In this document: one piece after another, positions 1-10,314 of the stretch
How positions within the stretch are numbered: position 1 is the stretch's first letter
Layout: each line of letters begins with the position of its first letter
NCBI GenBank assembly: GCA_034231615.1
Contig: CM067317.1
Coordinates: forward strand, 50,798,282 to 50,862,281
DNA: 64,000 nt
Direction: 5' to 3'
Source of the DNA: Meghimatium bilineatum
Taxonomy: Eukaryota; Mollusca; Gastropoda; Stylommatophora; Philomycidae
Position numbers and translations under genes: made by a program
The notes under the pieces: generated by a model
What the model saw: the letters and a program-made list of their open reading frames with translations, nothing else
What the model was told of the DNA's origin: nothing
The model's database searches: none

Positions 1-1722
1 CACGCTGAAGTGTAAGGTAAGAAACTACAGCGATCATGAAGATCCATTATAATGAGATTATTGAAGTCCTGGAATCACTTTCGTAGAACATAAAAGAAAA
101 TGCAGACACGATCAGACGCTGGGATCCTACTTCCTGATCTCCAGTTGTAATTTTTGGCCTTACTTGGATTATGAAATCGAGTTCTTTGTGAAATAAATTA
201 TACACATTTGTATCTCCAGACGAAAAGTCTAAATGTGCATCAATGTGCAATGAAAATTCAAGCATTACATTTGTTCGTAGTCGACAACCATGATGTTATG
301 GTCAACGACGCATTGGATTATCCTAAAAATGTTTGTGTAGATCTAGGCATGATATAGCTCCTCATCGAATAAAAAAAAAAAAAAAGATGGCAGGTGACAA
401 AGCTGCAGATGTTGGTTTCATCATCATCATCATCAAGTGCCGTCTCCGCAACGAAGGTTGGCTGCAATGTATCTCCAACATCGCCTGTCTCTTGTCTTGG
501 TGGTGCACTCTGCTAGACTGTAACCTGTCCATCGTGTAATGTTACTCTCCCACTTGTATCTCTGCCTACCTCTTGCTCGCTTCCCTTTGACTTTACCCTC
601 AAGTAAGGTCTTCAATAGGGTGTCATGTCTTTTAATGTGTCCAAAGTATTTTATTTGCCTGATCTTTATTTCTCTTAGTAGTTCTTTCTTCATATTAAGT
701 GTTTTTAGCACCTCTTTATTTGTTTATTCTCTTTCCATGATGTTCTCCCTATTCTTCTATATACCCACATCTCAAAGGCATCAATTTTGTCTTCTAATTG
801 TTTATTTAGTGTCCATGTTTCTGAGCCATACATTAATATGGAATAGATGTAGCATTTTATAATTCTCATTTTTAACTTGTTTGTAATTTGTTTAGATATT
901 AATAATTTCCTCATGTCATTGAATGTACTTTTAGCCATTCCTATTCTCCTTTTAACTTCTGTTTCACATCTGCCATCATTTGTGACTATGTGTCCAAGAT
1001 ATTGATACTGTTTTACTTGTTGTAGTTTAGATGTTGGTTTAAATTATATTAAATTAAGGCAAGAAATTTTCGAATCAATGGACAGAATAATACAAGAAAT
1101 CAAGACCAGTTTTCAGAAACTGCATGAGCTGGATGTTAAATACTCTTTCCTTACACCAAGCAACTTGTTAAATCCAGAATACAAGTGTGAAGTCGAAGAA
1201 GCTCAGCGACATCGATGTGAAAGAGTTTGAAATCGAAAGAGAGAGGTTACGCGATTTCGTCACTGTAGCTGATACAAAAGACCAAGATAAAGTTATGAAG
1301 GGGTCCTTCGAGCTTCTGTAGTGTATTCAACAATGCAACTATCAGTATTAGCGTGCCGAATATCGTGATAATGCTTCACATATTTTTTAACAAAAGATAT
1401 CAGCATGTGAACTAAGTTTCTCACAGTTAAAGTTAATAAAAAAAATTACTTAAGGTCTACCATGAGCTCCACAAGATTAAGTAATTTAGCCATTTTGTTA
1501 ATAGAACAAAGTATCACGGACGAAATTAATTTTAATGACGTCATAAACAATTTTGCCGCCCGTAAGGCTTGAACAGTTAAATAATAGTGTATTTTTATTT
1601 ATGTACTTAATATGTTTTCGTCCAGTATTTTACAATTACTGACTTATTTTTTTTTAAATGTCACAAGGGGGGGGGGGGGTATGATTCCGCCCCGGGCGCC
1701 ATTGACACACGCTACGTCACTG
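1..1722 (+). pseudogene. hAT transposase remnant, 3' half, split by a LINE
   Basis: This is a decayed plus-strand hAT-superfamily DNA transposon. From about 385 to 418, resuming at 1041, the frame reads AGDKAADVGLNYIKLRQEIF and on through SFQKLHELDVKYSFLTPSNL. After stops and frameshifts, 1436-1572 reads NYLRSTMSSTRLSNLAILLI and then DVINNFAARKA followed by a stop. That is the C-terminal dimerisation region of the hAT families with a DUF4371-type core. The right end has a poly-G run (about 1669-1679), a GGCGCCC-rich stretch and the terminus CACGCTACGTCACTG (1708-1722), which resembles the inverted repeat known for this hAT group. A LINE (419-1028) interrupts it. Positions 1-300 fit poorly and are included only by continuity. 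No left terminus is visible, so the copy is truncated or begins outside the window. Confidence 0.6.
419..1028 (-). mobile_element. 5'-truncated RTE-like LINE tail with 12-bp TSD
   Basis: This minus-strand LINE 3' end is broken into two overlapping frames. 938 to 705 reads MAKSTFNDMRKLLISKQITN and on to MYGSETWTLNKQLE, the conserved region downstream of the reverse transcriptase palm. 711 to 433 reads IKYFGHIKRHDTLLKTLLEG and ends RDRRCWRYIAANLRCGDGT, the usual C-terminal tail. After the stop comes a (TGA)n microsatellite tail at about 419-437. The perfect 12-bp duplication AGATGTTGGTTT flanks it at 407-418 and 1029-1040, fixing both ends. It is inserted in the hAT remnant, whose reading frame rejoins across the TSD. 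A second copy of the same family lies on the plus strand at 10315-10860. Confidence 0.85.
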
Positions 1723-1734
1723 TATATATGCATA

Positions 1735-2002
1735 TATTCTCTATTGTCTTTCCCCAAGTGGTTTGTTATCCACTCTTGTCGTTAAGAGTAGGGGTGATTT
1801 GAGCTGGAGCTTGCGTTTTAAAGCCAGATGTGTGGCTTTGGATGTGCTACGACCGTGTCTGTTCAGGATGTCCCTGCTGTTTTCTATCCATCTTTTCCGT
1901 GGTCTTCTTCTGGTTTTGTACCCTGATCTCATTTGGTAATATGCCTGTATAGGCAAATTGTGATGCATTCTCATAATGTGACCAAACCACTTGATCTATC
2001 AT
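1735..2002 (-). mobile_element. LINE C-terminal tail remnant
   Basis: Read on the minus strand from 2000, the frame gives IKWFGHIMRMHHNLPIQAYY and then the basic block RRRPRKRWIENSRDILNRHG, ending TTRVDNKPLGERQ and a stop near 1741. The FGH-R-M motif followed by a GRPRKRW-like block is typical of the end of LINE polyproteins. It directly adjoins the hAT terminus at 1722. A related tail, with the motif ARVDNKPPGERL, lies on the plus strand at 5385-5480. The sequence at 2003-2189 is not clearly assignable and may belong to the neighbouring hAT copy. Confidence 0.65.
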
Positions 2003-2189
2003 ATAGGAATTAACCTAGCTTGTAGACTAAGAAATAACTTCAGAAAAAAAGTTACACCACTATTAAATATCAACAATTGAATCATGTCATCCAAAGAATC
2101 ATCTTTGAGTAGCTTTACTGAAGTTAACTGTCTCTGCCTATTCTTCACTCTTTCTACATAATGTTGATAACGTTTTCCTTCTATAATGT

Positions 2190-3240
2190 CAGTAATTAGA
2201 TTTTTTGGTGGTGTCCACGAGTGACAAGAATGCGGGCGATAACATTGCTAATTGACAGCCAGCCTGTTTGAAAAATTTTCATCATTCTGTGATCAGTAGT
2301 CTTCACAAGATCTTGTACCATTTGAAATGTATGGAGTCGCCTGCTGCTACGAGTAAAATAACAGCACACATGTTTAAAGAACATTTCAAGCTATAAAGGC
2401 AAGCAATTGCATGCATGATTATCACACACTGTGAAAGAATGGTGCATGCAACATATGTAAATACATGTGGTACATCTTTTTTCAGATGAGCAATAAATCC
2501 ACTGTTAAGTCATGTCATGGTTGAACAGTTGTCACTCGCAAATCCAATTATGTTACTTAAAGGGATGAATTTCTCTGCAAGTAATGGTTTCAGTTCTTTA
2601 TAAAGACCAGCACCACTTATATCCTCAACTTCTACACAACCAGGAAAACTCAACAATAACTCAACACGTTGTGTCGTCATAGTATCTGACAACAACGGCT
2701 AAAACTTGACTTATGGAAATATTAGTACTTTCGTCAATAATAAGACAAAAGTTTCTCTGCTGATATATATCTTTGTGATGCCACTCCTCTCTTCATGTGC
2801 AATAACATCTTGCATTATGTAGGAAGCTTTAGTCCGTTTCATTGATAGGGATTTAGCTATGACACAATCTGGAAATGATTTTTTTAAACACTCGACTAAA
2901 TGATCAGCATTTAAAAGTGATTGTGATGCTCCGCCATAAATGCTGTCAACAATAATGCTTCATTCGCAACATGTACTTGCAATGTCGATTATTTTGGAGG
3001 TAAAAAAACAAAACAACGTAGTTATGTTAGTATTCTTCCTTTTCAAATCAAAGTTTTCCTTATGTTTCTTTGTCAATTTGTGAGACATTAAGAAATTTTT
3101 GTTCGCATTTCTAAAATTAATGTTATACACTTTACAGCGAACAATGTATCTGTCCGTAGGATCATATTGTAACCATTCCTTTAGCTCTTCGTCTTCGAGC
3201 CATTCACTATAGAATGGTTACTTATACCATGTCTTTGTTG
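2190..3240 (-). pseudogene. hAT transposase remnant, N-terminal and middle part
   Basis: This minus-strand hAT transposase has many frameshifts and stops. Reading down from about 3200, pieces include a tryptophan-rich zinc-finger-like start (YDPTDRYIVRCKVYNINFRN, then LTKKHKENFDLKRKN). Next come SLLNADHLVECLKKSFPDCV, then FIPLSNIIGFASDNCSTM (2510-2695) and FTRSSRRLHTFQMVQDLVKT followed by QTGWLSISNVIARIL (2196-2384). The last two match the catalytic-core neighbourhood of hAT proteins related to DUF4371/ZMYM-like families; the usual tRWLS block survives as tGWLS. It differs from the hAT copy at 15239-16985. Neither terminal repeat was found, and the coding potential is lost. Confidence 0.6.
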
Positions 3241-3343
3241 TTTTATGCTTCTTACACGAACTCAATCATGATGCAATACTTGAACTACCACTTCTTTACT
3301 TCCTTCCATAGAATATATCTTTAATAATTATACTTGATATAGG

Positions 3344-3909
3344 CTATCATTTTCTTCTTCTTTCCTTCCTCTTTTCACGGGTGTCGAGGGAGATATAATG
3401 TTCTTGATCTTGCTTTTCTGGCAGCTTCAGACAATGTTATTTGGTGTTCGTGCAATGTCTATTTAATGTTGTCGATCCAGCGTACTCTAGGTCTACCCCT
3501 GGCTCTTCTTTCTGCTTCTCCTCTCTTCACATATACTTTACAAACTAATGAATCACACGGCATTCTTTCTAGATGACTGAACCATTGTATCTGATGGTTT
3601 TGTATGTATTGTTAATTATTGTAGAATTGATATGACACCCACTCTTTCTCTTATGACCTTGTTTCTAATTCTGTGTCTTCTGGTCACTCCTGTGGCTTTT
3701 CTCATTCTCATCTCTGTTGTAATCAGTTGTTTCTTATGTTTTGTTGTTAAGGACCATGTTTGACATTGGTAGCACAGAGTTGGAATGTAGATACTTTGGA
3801 TAAGATGTTTTTTGTTGTTGTTATTGGTAGCATTTCATTTTGTGCTGTAATAAAGGGAATAATTGACCCATTATTTGATTCGCTTTTCTACAACGAATGT
3901 CTATTTCTT
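3344..3909 (-). mobile_element. 5'-truncated LINE tail with 10-bp TSD
   Basis: Minus-strand frames give KWFSHLERMPCDSLVCKVYV-like text, then RRARGRPRVRWIDNIKKTL, which is the FGH-R and GRPRxRW tail of a LINE polyprotein. The 3' end is a GAAGGAAAGAAGAAGAAAATG-like tail near 3350. The perfect 10-bp duplication TTGATATAGG at 3334-3343 and 3910-3919 delimits the insertion. Stops are frequent, so it is dead. A LINE with a similar internal segment lies at 35620-36300. Confidence 0.75.
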
Positions 3910-3919
3910 TTGATATAGG

Positions 3920-5384
3920 ATATACATTCAGTAAAACAACAGTCATACAATTTGATTATTTGAAAGCATTATTCATATACAAATTTCAGTGATGAGTGAG
4001 AATTGCTACTATTGTTACATATGGTACTATCTAGTTTTCAGAACGACACCAATTATTGAAATCCGGAAGGGTTGACGAAATAAATTTAAAATAAACGAGG
4101 GAAAGTAACTCAAAACTAAAACGCAACACACAAAAACAGTCAACAGGACTTATTGCGGAACAATTGTAGATTTTTTTAACGTAAAGATTAAAAAAAAAGA
4201 AAGAAATTTAGCCAAGATTTAAAAAAACAAAAAACCCAAGATCCTAAGGTCTGATCGAAAAAGCCATAACTTAGAAAAAAGCTAAGTAGTGGTAGCGCTA
4301 ATTGAGAGAAACCATATAATTTCCAAAATATTCAATTCTGATATAGAGTGCTCAATTTACGAATCAATAATCTGCAGTTTTTGTCCTATTCGAGAATCTG
4401 TAAACAGCCTTGTTCATTTTTACTGCCAGAAGAGGGAATCATTCAGAATCAACAATTTGTTGAGAATGAGGTCCTATTGATTTATAAGGTTTCATAAGCA
4501 TTCTGTTTAAGTAAGGCATGGAACACTGCAAGTCTTAGATTAAGTCAAGTTCTCAGAATATTCTGTGAGTGACCACCCGCACATTTTTATCAATTATTAT
4601 TTGATATTATTGTGTTTGATATTATGTAACAAAGAATAGCCTACCTATCCGGTACTATCCCACAACTTTCTCTCACTACTCAGTCTCATCTGATAATCAA
4701 TTTCTCATCATTATATTATATTTTAATTTATACTCTACCCACCTAATAAAGGTAACTGCGTGAGCAGAAACGTAACAACAATTGTACTTACGTAAAACAC
4801 ATTTTTAAAAATAATAAATGCATGGTAGTTTCACTCAGACAAGACGGACTATCACTGAAACTAGTGGGTAATGATGACCAGAAAACATACAAATTACAAT
4901 ACACAAAACATATTCAAGTTTCAACCAAAAGGTCTTTATCAAGATAAGCACAAAACATCAAAAGACAACGAATGGAAATTATCGAAACACACAAATGGAA
5001 ATATGGAAATGAGATGCTGGAAGGACAGAGAGGGCCTACTCCTATATTTAAAAAAAAAATTGTAATGCCTCTAATTTTAACACTTGACAAGGCCTTGGAG
5101 CGTACCTATTTAATTTTTAATAGCCTAATACTAATATTGGTTATTATTAGTATTTATTTATTACATAGGCCTATTATTCATAAGTACTTGGACGTCCAGG
5201 ATTAGCATGTACGGAAAATTTTGTTCAGGCTATATATTTCTTGTGACCAGGGTTTACATTTAGTGATGTCCTCGTTTGTTATTAAGTTCTTTAATCATTT
5301 TTATATATGTTGCTTTTAATAGTGCTGGATATTGCTGAAAACAGCAATTTTTTAAAACATCGTTTGATTTAAATTGATGCTACA
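3920..5384. other. AT-rich sequence, nothing recognised
   Basis: Short open frames here (for example 4289-4480 and 4972-5205) have no recognisable motif and are low-complexity, AT-driven translations. No TSD, terminal repeat or tRNA-like box was seen. The first part may be more of the hAT copy that the 3344-3909 LINE entered, but I cannot show it. Confidence 0.4.
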
Positions 5385-5500
5385 CATCTAGCCTTGGAAC
5401 ACAAGCTCGAGCTCCAATCACCCCTACACTTAATGGCAAGAGTGGATAACAAACCACCTGGGGAAAGACTATAGACAATGCAAATTAGCCACCGTTTTGA
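5385..5500 (+). mobile_element. LINE C-terminal tail fragment
   Basis: The plus-strand frame reads LALEHKLELQSPLHLMARVD and ends NKPPGERL before a stop. This matches the final residues of the minus-strand LINE tail at 1735-2002 (LALKRKLQLKSPLLLTTRVD, then NKPLGERQ). It is a very short 3' remnant lying just upstream of the repeat at 5483-5613. Confidence 0.55.
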
Positions 5501-5613
5501 ATATTAATTAGTTGCATGCACATCTGAGAGTCACAGCCTTTTGATCAACAATATCTTGTCTTTGCAAATATAAAAATATATAGTCTGTGGTATTTTATTA
5601 TGTTTAATAGATA
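5483..5613 (+). repeat. Direct repeat flanking retroposon copy 1, left
   Basis: About 120 bp starting AATTAGCC and containing TTTTGAATAT, AATTAGTT, TTGATCAACA and AAAAATATATAGT is repeated in the same orientation at about 6942-7062, with scattered differences. The two copies sit just outside the TSD of the retroposon at 5627-6914. Their origin is unclear: a duplicated LINE 3' tail, or short LTR-like ends of an older element. Confidence 0.6.
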
Positions 5614-5626
5614 AATAATTTATTTT

Positions 5627-6914
5627 GGGGTGCAAAGGGAATGCACTGCTCTTAGCGGACCCAGGTTTAGCAGATAACCAAGATCCCAAATGTACCTCCT
5701 CGTGGTGCACCCTAGAAACAGAAACACAGCAGCTCATGTTGATTCTGGTTAAATCATTTAGGGATCGTTTCAGTGAATGTGGAGGTAGCAGATAGGAAGA
5801 GATTTGACTGCATAAGAGACAGACAATATCTGAAGAGATTTGACTGCATAAGAGACAGACAATATCTCTAACACCACCAGCGCCAACATATGAAGTGGCA
5901 CTGTCGACACACAGTGACGCTAGTTAGTCCAGTCCGATCATTGGAGGGACAACTAATGAAAAAAGGCACGAAAAGGTAGATGCATGGCGAGAGATGAAAA
6001 GACAACATACTGAGTACAATGAAATGGCAGTACTAACTATGCTAACTGCAAAGAGAAAGTGAAAACATTCCAAGGAAATCAAAACTACAAGCTCTGTTAG
6101 CTCAAGACAAGCTTCTAGTTGTCAGTGCTCCTTACGGACAAAGATTCATGATCATTCCTAATCATGGGTGCACGGCAAGAAAAGAAGACCTGGCCCAACT
6201 CTAATGTTGAGTTTTCCTATACCGGAAACATGCTCGCTAAGAGAAATTGTTCAGTACCTGATGTGCTCAGGCACAAACAGGACAATGAAGGTAGCCCTGG
6301 CCCAACTCTGCTGTTGAGCTATCCTATACCATATACATGCTTGTAGAGAGAAAGGGTTCAGCACCCAATGGGCTAGGCACAAATGGGACAAGGTCATTCA
6401 GCTTGAGAACACACTTTGCTAATTCTGACTTGGTTCATGATGTCGGTGAATGACACCTTGGTTAAGAAGACGAAAGAGCCTGGGTCCAATTCTTCTGCCA
6501 AGTTCTTCCTTCACCGGAACCAGGCTCGGGGGAGGGGGGTGTGGGGTAGGAGAAAAGATTTAGTACCCGATGGGCACAGGCACAGAACGTCTAATTACAT
6601 GAGGCAAGTTCACTGACGGTTGAACACCACGTGCGAGAATGACAATCATTTCAGCAAAGAGTCATTATACACCAGTGCGCAAGTTGACAGATAGGCAGAC
6701 TGTCACTGGCTAGGAAAGCCTACTACCCGAATTAAAGGCATGACGAAAATGGATGTGCTGTGCCTCGGATGTTGCGGTCACAAAGTGCACCATCCAAGGC
6801 ACAAATAACAAAGTTCGACTGTTGAACTTGCAGTCCAACGTACTTCATACTCCCAGGTGAAAATCACACGATTTATTCTATGTGGTTACAAGAGAGCGAG
6901 CACAGAAGAAGAAT
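5627..6914 (+). mobile_element. Unrecognised non-LTR-type retroposon, copy 1
   Basis: This 1288-bp element has the perfect 13-bp TSD AATAATTTATTTT at 5614-5626 and 6915-6927. It starts GTGCAAAGGGAATGC and ends AGCGAGCACAGAAGAAG. The same element occurs at 25359-26570, where a 135-codon frame is intact. Here that frame is recognisable (DPGLADNQDPKCTSS, SSPIIGGTTNEK) but broken by stops and by a 36-bp tandem duplication at about 5785-5860. The rest contains three imperfect repeats of about 100 bp around a GGTTCAGTACCCGATGGGC-like core (near 6250, 6357 and 6557). No reverse transcriptase is present, so it is non-autonomous. The AAG-rich tail matches nearby LINE and SINE tails. Confidence 0.75.
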
Positions 6915-6941
6915 AATAATTTATTTTCATTATAATTATGC

Positions 6942-7062
6942 TAATTAGCCGTCATTTTGAATATCAATTAGTTCTGTGTCCATCTGAAAATTTCAAAAAT
7001 GTGATCAACATAAGCGTCTTGTCTCCATGAACACAAAAATATATAGTTTGTGTATTGTATTA
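6942..7062 (+). repeat. Direct repeat flanking retroposon copy 1, right
   Basis: This is the second copy of the repeat at 5483-5613, carrying CTAATTAGCC, TTTTGAATATCAATTAGTT, GTGATCAACA and AAAAATATATAGTTTG in the same order. It starts shortly after the right TSD of the retroposon. Confidence 0.6.
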
Positions 7063-7699
7063 TTTAAAATTACTAAGATAATTCAGAAATTATCAGCTCA
7101 GCTACATTTTGTTATCACAAGTTTTATTTATATTTTCCTATGTTTTATGTAAATTATTTTAGTGCCAAATTAATTCTAAAAAATAAATAAATCATAACTT
7201 CTTTCAGTATGAATGTACAAACTTGGTTGGGACATCGCTGAATTGCAATTTTCAAGGGCTATCTAAGTATATTATTTTTAATAATGTAGCACTATTTTGA
7301 AAATGTTATCCATGCACCTACTATTCAAAACAGTATTACCGGTATTATTCTAATTCAGCTGCAGGCATTTCAAGGCATATTGCATCAACTTAGCATATTT
7401 TTGGCTATAGTGTCAGGTTTAGTTATTTTCTTGACAGAAAAAAATCCAATATAATGTAGAAAGGCTGCAGACGCTGACAGCTTAACAGTACACATAATAA
7501 TGCTAGATGAATTTTGTGTGGAAAGTAATGAGTGAAAACTATCACAAGAACTTCAACAGGCTACATAAAAGACTTAAAATAATAGTAAGCGGTGGTATAA
7601 GTGATGATGACAATTTGTTATATCCACTTTTGAAATTCAGTTAGAGATATTTCCTTGTCTATGAGTTCATTGATGGCTAATGTTGTTCATCCATCAAAG
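7063..7699. other. AT-rich spacer, nothing recognised
   Basis: No coding motif, repeat boundary or RNA gene was recognised. The last 80 bp may belong to the decayed LINE that follows on the minus strand. Confidence 0.4.
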
Positions 7700-8425
7700 T
7701 CAATGATGACTATTCAGTTCAAGACGTAATGAAAGACTGAGTTGGTGATAGTGAGATGATGTGTGGAACACAGTTTCAAGAGGCCTAGCCATTGCTGTTG
7801 CATTTACCGATCACATGCTTTCCTAGGATTCTATTCCAGGACTGATGATCATTTATAACTCTTGCAGTGAAATCACCCAGAACTATAATTGTGTCTGGTT
7901 TTAGCATAGATATCGCATCAAGTTCCTCATAGAATTTGTCGTTTTCTTCATCTTGGTTTGTCATTGTCGGACTCTAATTAAAGCTGTAAACTTTTTATTT
8001 CTCACTTATATGTGCATTGTCATGAAATGGTCACATAGTCCCCTGGGGAAGACTTGGGAGCCTTTGTACAAGGTCAGATCTAACTGCAACTCCTGATTCT
8101 TGTCGCTAAGAGCTTTTGAAGCCACTCCTAAAAAATTTGTGTATGTGTACACTCTTCTTTCTGTAAGCTGGGCTTCATCAGTTAATCTCATTTTGCTCAG
8201 TGCTACAATGTTAAGCTTGTATCTGCACAATTCCTTTGCAACCAATGCTGTTCTTCTTTCGGGTCTTTTTGCAGATGTTATATCTGTGAGTGTGTGGACA
8301 TTCCATGTTCCCGCTACTAGAGGTTTTGTAATCTTATTTGTGTTTCGACCGCAGTGGTTAGGCACCAGCCATCCGTGGTATGCTGGCCAGGTTACGTTAG
8401 GCAGGCAATTCTTAGGGCACCTTTT
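7700..8425 (-). pseudogene. LINE endonuclease (APE/EEP) domain remnant
   Basis: The minus frame from 8365 begins MPNHCGRNTNKITKPLVAGT, followed by WNVHTLTDITSAKRPERRTA and LVAKELCRYKLNIVALSKMR. That is the start of the apurinic-like endonuclease domain of LINE polyproteins: the TWNVRTL strand, then a region where an ALSETR motif is usual. Here the catalytic glutamate of ALSETR is replaced (ALSKMR). Further down, after frameshifts, DTIIVLGDFTARVINDHQSW and GKHVIGKCNSNG match the GDFNARVG block, with Asn changed to Thr. Both substitutions and the stops indicate an inactive domain. No reverse transcriptase of the same element follows. Confidence 0.8.
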
Positions 8426-9060
8426 CTAGCCTCTTGTCAATTGTATGGGGGTGAGCAGAGCTATCCTGAATAGGGCTGCTCAGTCAATCAGAGGGCTGCC
8501 AAATCCCATTTTTGCCTTGAGTTTAAACAGGAAGCAACCTTTTGCCCTGATCTTCCTGTGTACAGGGTTGTTACTACAGCTTGAGTATTCCACACTTTCT
8601 GGTTCACCACTTCTCCATTGCCACAGAACTTGTGTGGGTTGATATGATAGTTGAGTAATGACTAGAACTGAATTTTGTTTCAAGTGTGGAGGAATTGTGC
8701 CATTTGTCAACCACACTATCTCTTCCTAATCCAACAATGTTCCAGTGGCAAGATAATCAAGATGACTGTAGATGTACCAGGATGCAGTGGATGACCAGTG
8801 TTCTTTGCATTCCACAACGCTCTGCTGACAAGTGCCTTCCAGCCTGTTAAACAACAGATATTTCATCCGCTTCATATCATATCCTGGCTTCACATGCTTG
8901 GGAAGGCATTTCTGTTACTCTCACCTGGTTTGACTGGCCTGTCAAAGTTTGTTAGTGGGGTGCCACACCTGCCGGCATGCTGACAACTACTAGGAACCAC
9001 AGGTGAGAGCTGAGCGCCAGGTGGGGACCAAGGATGTAAGAACTACTCCAAAGGAGTGGC
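8426..9060 (-). mobile_element. Probable 5' leader of the endonuclease-bearing LINE
   Basis: This sequence lies directly upstream (minus strand) of the endonuclease start and has no conserved domain. An open minus frame at 8480-8716 reads KIRAKGCFLFKLKAKMGFGS near its end, then reaches a stop before the endonuclease ATG. I assign it as the LINE 5' untranslated region from position only. It abuts the AAG-tailed 3' end of another LINE at about 9061. Confidence 0.4.
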
Positions 9061-9598
9061 TTCTTCTTTCGTTCACTTGAAACGTGTCTATATCTGTCAT
9101 TCTGTCTCCTGAATAAAACTCAGTCTTTTGTCTTTTGTAGTTCACACAATGGCCCATAGAGCTTTGATTCCAGTGTTGTTTCTTCTGGCCAATATATCTG
9201 CATTAGCATTTCATACTCAGAACACTCTTGAAGTATATGTTTGGCACTCTGTGTTGCCTGTCCACATGTACACATGGCCATGTTGCCAAACTTGAATTTT
9301 GTGTAGATATGACTGCGAAGTTGATTGTGTCCCGTTCTGAGGCATAGAATTACAACTTGTTCTGATCTATTCATAATGTGATAGTCATCTTGTGTTGGTG
9401 TTTATGGCTTCCTTATTGACTTGATCATCTGTTTCTTCTTATAGTAGGTGATCGGTATATCTGGTTGGTATTCAGCAGCACCTTCCTTAGTCAGTTCCTC
9501 TGTTTTTTCATTTCTTGGTATTCCACAGTGAGAGGGTATCCACTGCATGGTTACCCTATACTGGTAAGACAGTTCATTAATTAGTTAATAGATATTAG
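9061..9598 (-). mobile_element. Jockey/I-like LINE 3' end (RNase H and tail)
   Basis: The minus strand reads TMQWIPSHCGIPRNEKTEEL (end of an RNase H domain; the SHCG motif is typical). It continues NRSEQVVILCLRTGHNQLRS, then HIYTKFKFGNMAMCTCGQAT with a CxCG...H...C zinc-knuckle-like tail, and ETTLESKLYGPLCELQKT (9120-9374). The 3' tail is GAACGAAAGAAGAAG at about 9067. The tail of the same type occurs at 36568-36759. The element starts abruptly near 9598, where an unrelated reverse transcriptase fragment joins it. Confidence 0.75.
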
Positions 9599-10300
9599 TT
9601 AATTTAGCAAATGTGCTAGCTGCCACTGCTATACGTGTGTTTATTTCTTTCATTGAGTCTCCGTCAACGAACAATCGGCTGCCCAAGTAGTTAAAGCTGG
9701 AGACTTTTTCCATTATGTGGTTATTTACTAAGATGTTATTTGTTGAACTGTTCAGTTCCATGATATTTGATTTGGACGTGTTGATCTGAAGGCCAATTTG
9801 CTCTGCGAGTGTGCATAGTTTGTTGGTTATATCTTGTGTCTGTTGATGAGTAGTTTAATAATGTGATGTCATCTGCAAAAAAAAGGTCAGTTAAAGTTCT
9901 GTTTTTGAGCCATTGTATACCCGCTTTTTCATCTTGAATTGTTTTACGCATGATCATGTCAATGGCTATGCCAAATAGCATTGGTGATAATACGCAGCCC
10001 TGTTTCACTCCTGTGTCGACATTGAACCATTCTGAATTTCCTGTTTCTGTTCTTACGCAACAGGTTGCTTTATGATAAAGGGCTTTTATGATGTTTATAT
10101 ATTGTAACTGGAATCCATAGATTTTAAGGATCTCCCATAGTGCCAGATGATGTATACTGTCAAATGCCTTTTGAAAGTCTATAAAGTTAATTATCAAGGG
10201 ACTTTGAAACTCAATTGAATTTTCTATAATAATTCTAAGAGTGAAGATGTGATCTACACACAAACGGTTAGGTCTAAAGCCAGGATATGAAGTTTCTCAG
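9599..10300 (-). pseudogene. RTE-like LINE reverse transcriptase fragment
   Basis: The minus frame 10263-9736 gives CVDHIFTLRIIIENSIEFQS, DFQKAFDSIHHLALWEILKI (the fingers motif with the first catalytic Asp), then GVKQGCVLSPMLFGIAIDMI and TLTDLFFADDITLL. The FADD box carries the catalytic Asp pair intact. Upstream, a frameshifted YPGFRPNR motif extends the match to about 10295. Downstream, frame changes lead to INTRIAVAS near 9620, where similarity switches to the Jockey-like tail. Only the palm core remains, so it is a dead fragment. Confidence 0.8.
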
Positions 10301-10314
10301 TTAGGTGGTTATAA

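Noticed and set aside
8100-8429. Plus-strand 109-codon frame as a gene
   Set aside because: It lies opposite the LINE endonuclease motifs (TWNVHTL, LGDFTARV) on the minus strand and has no features of its own.
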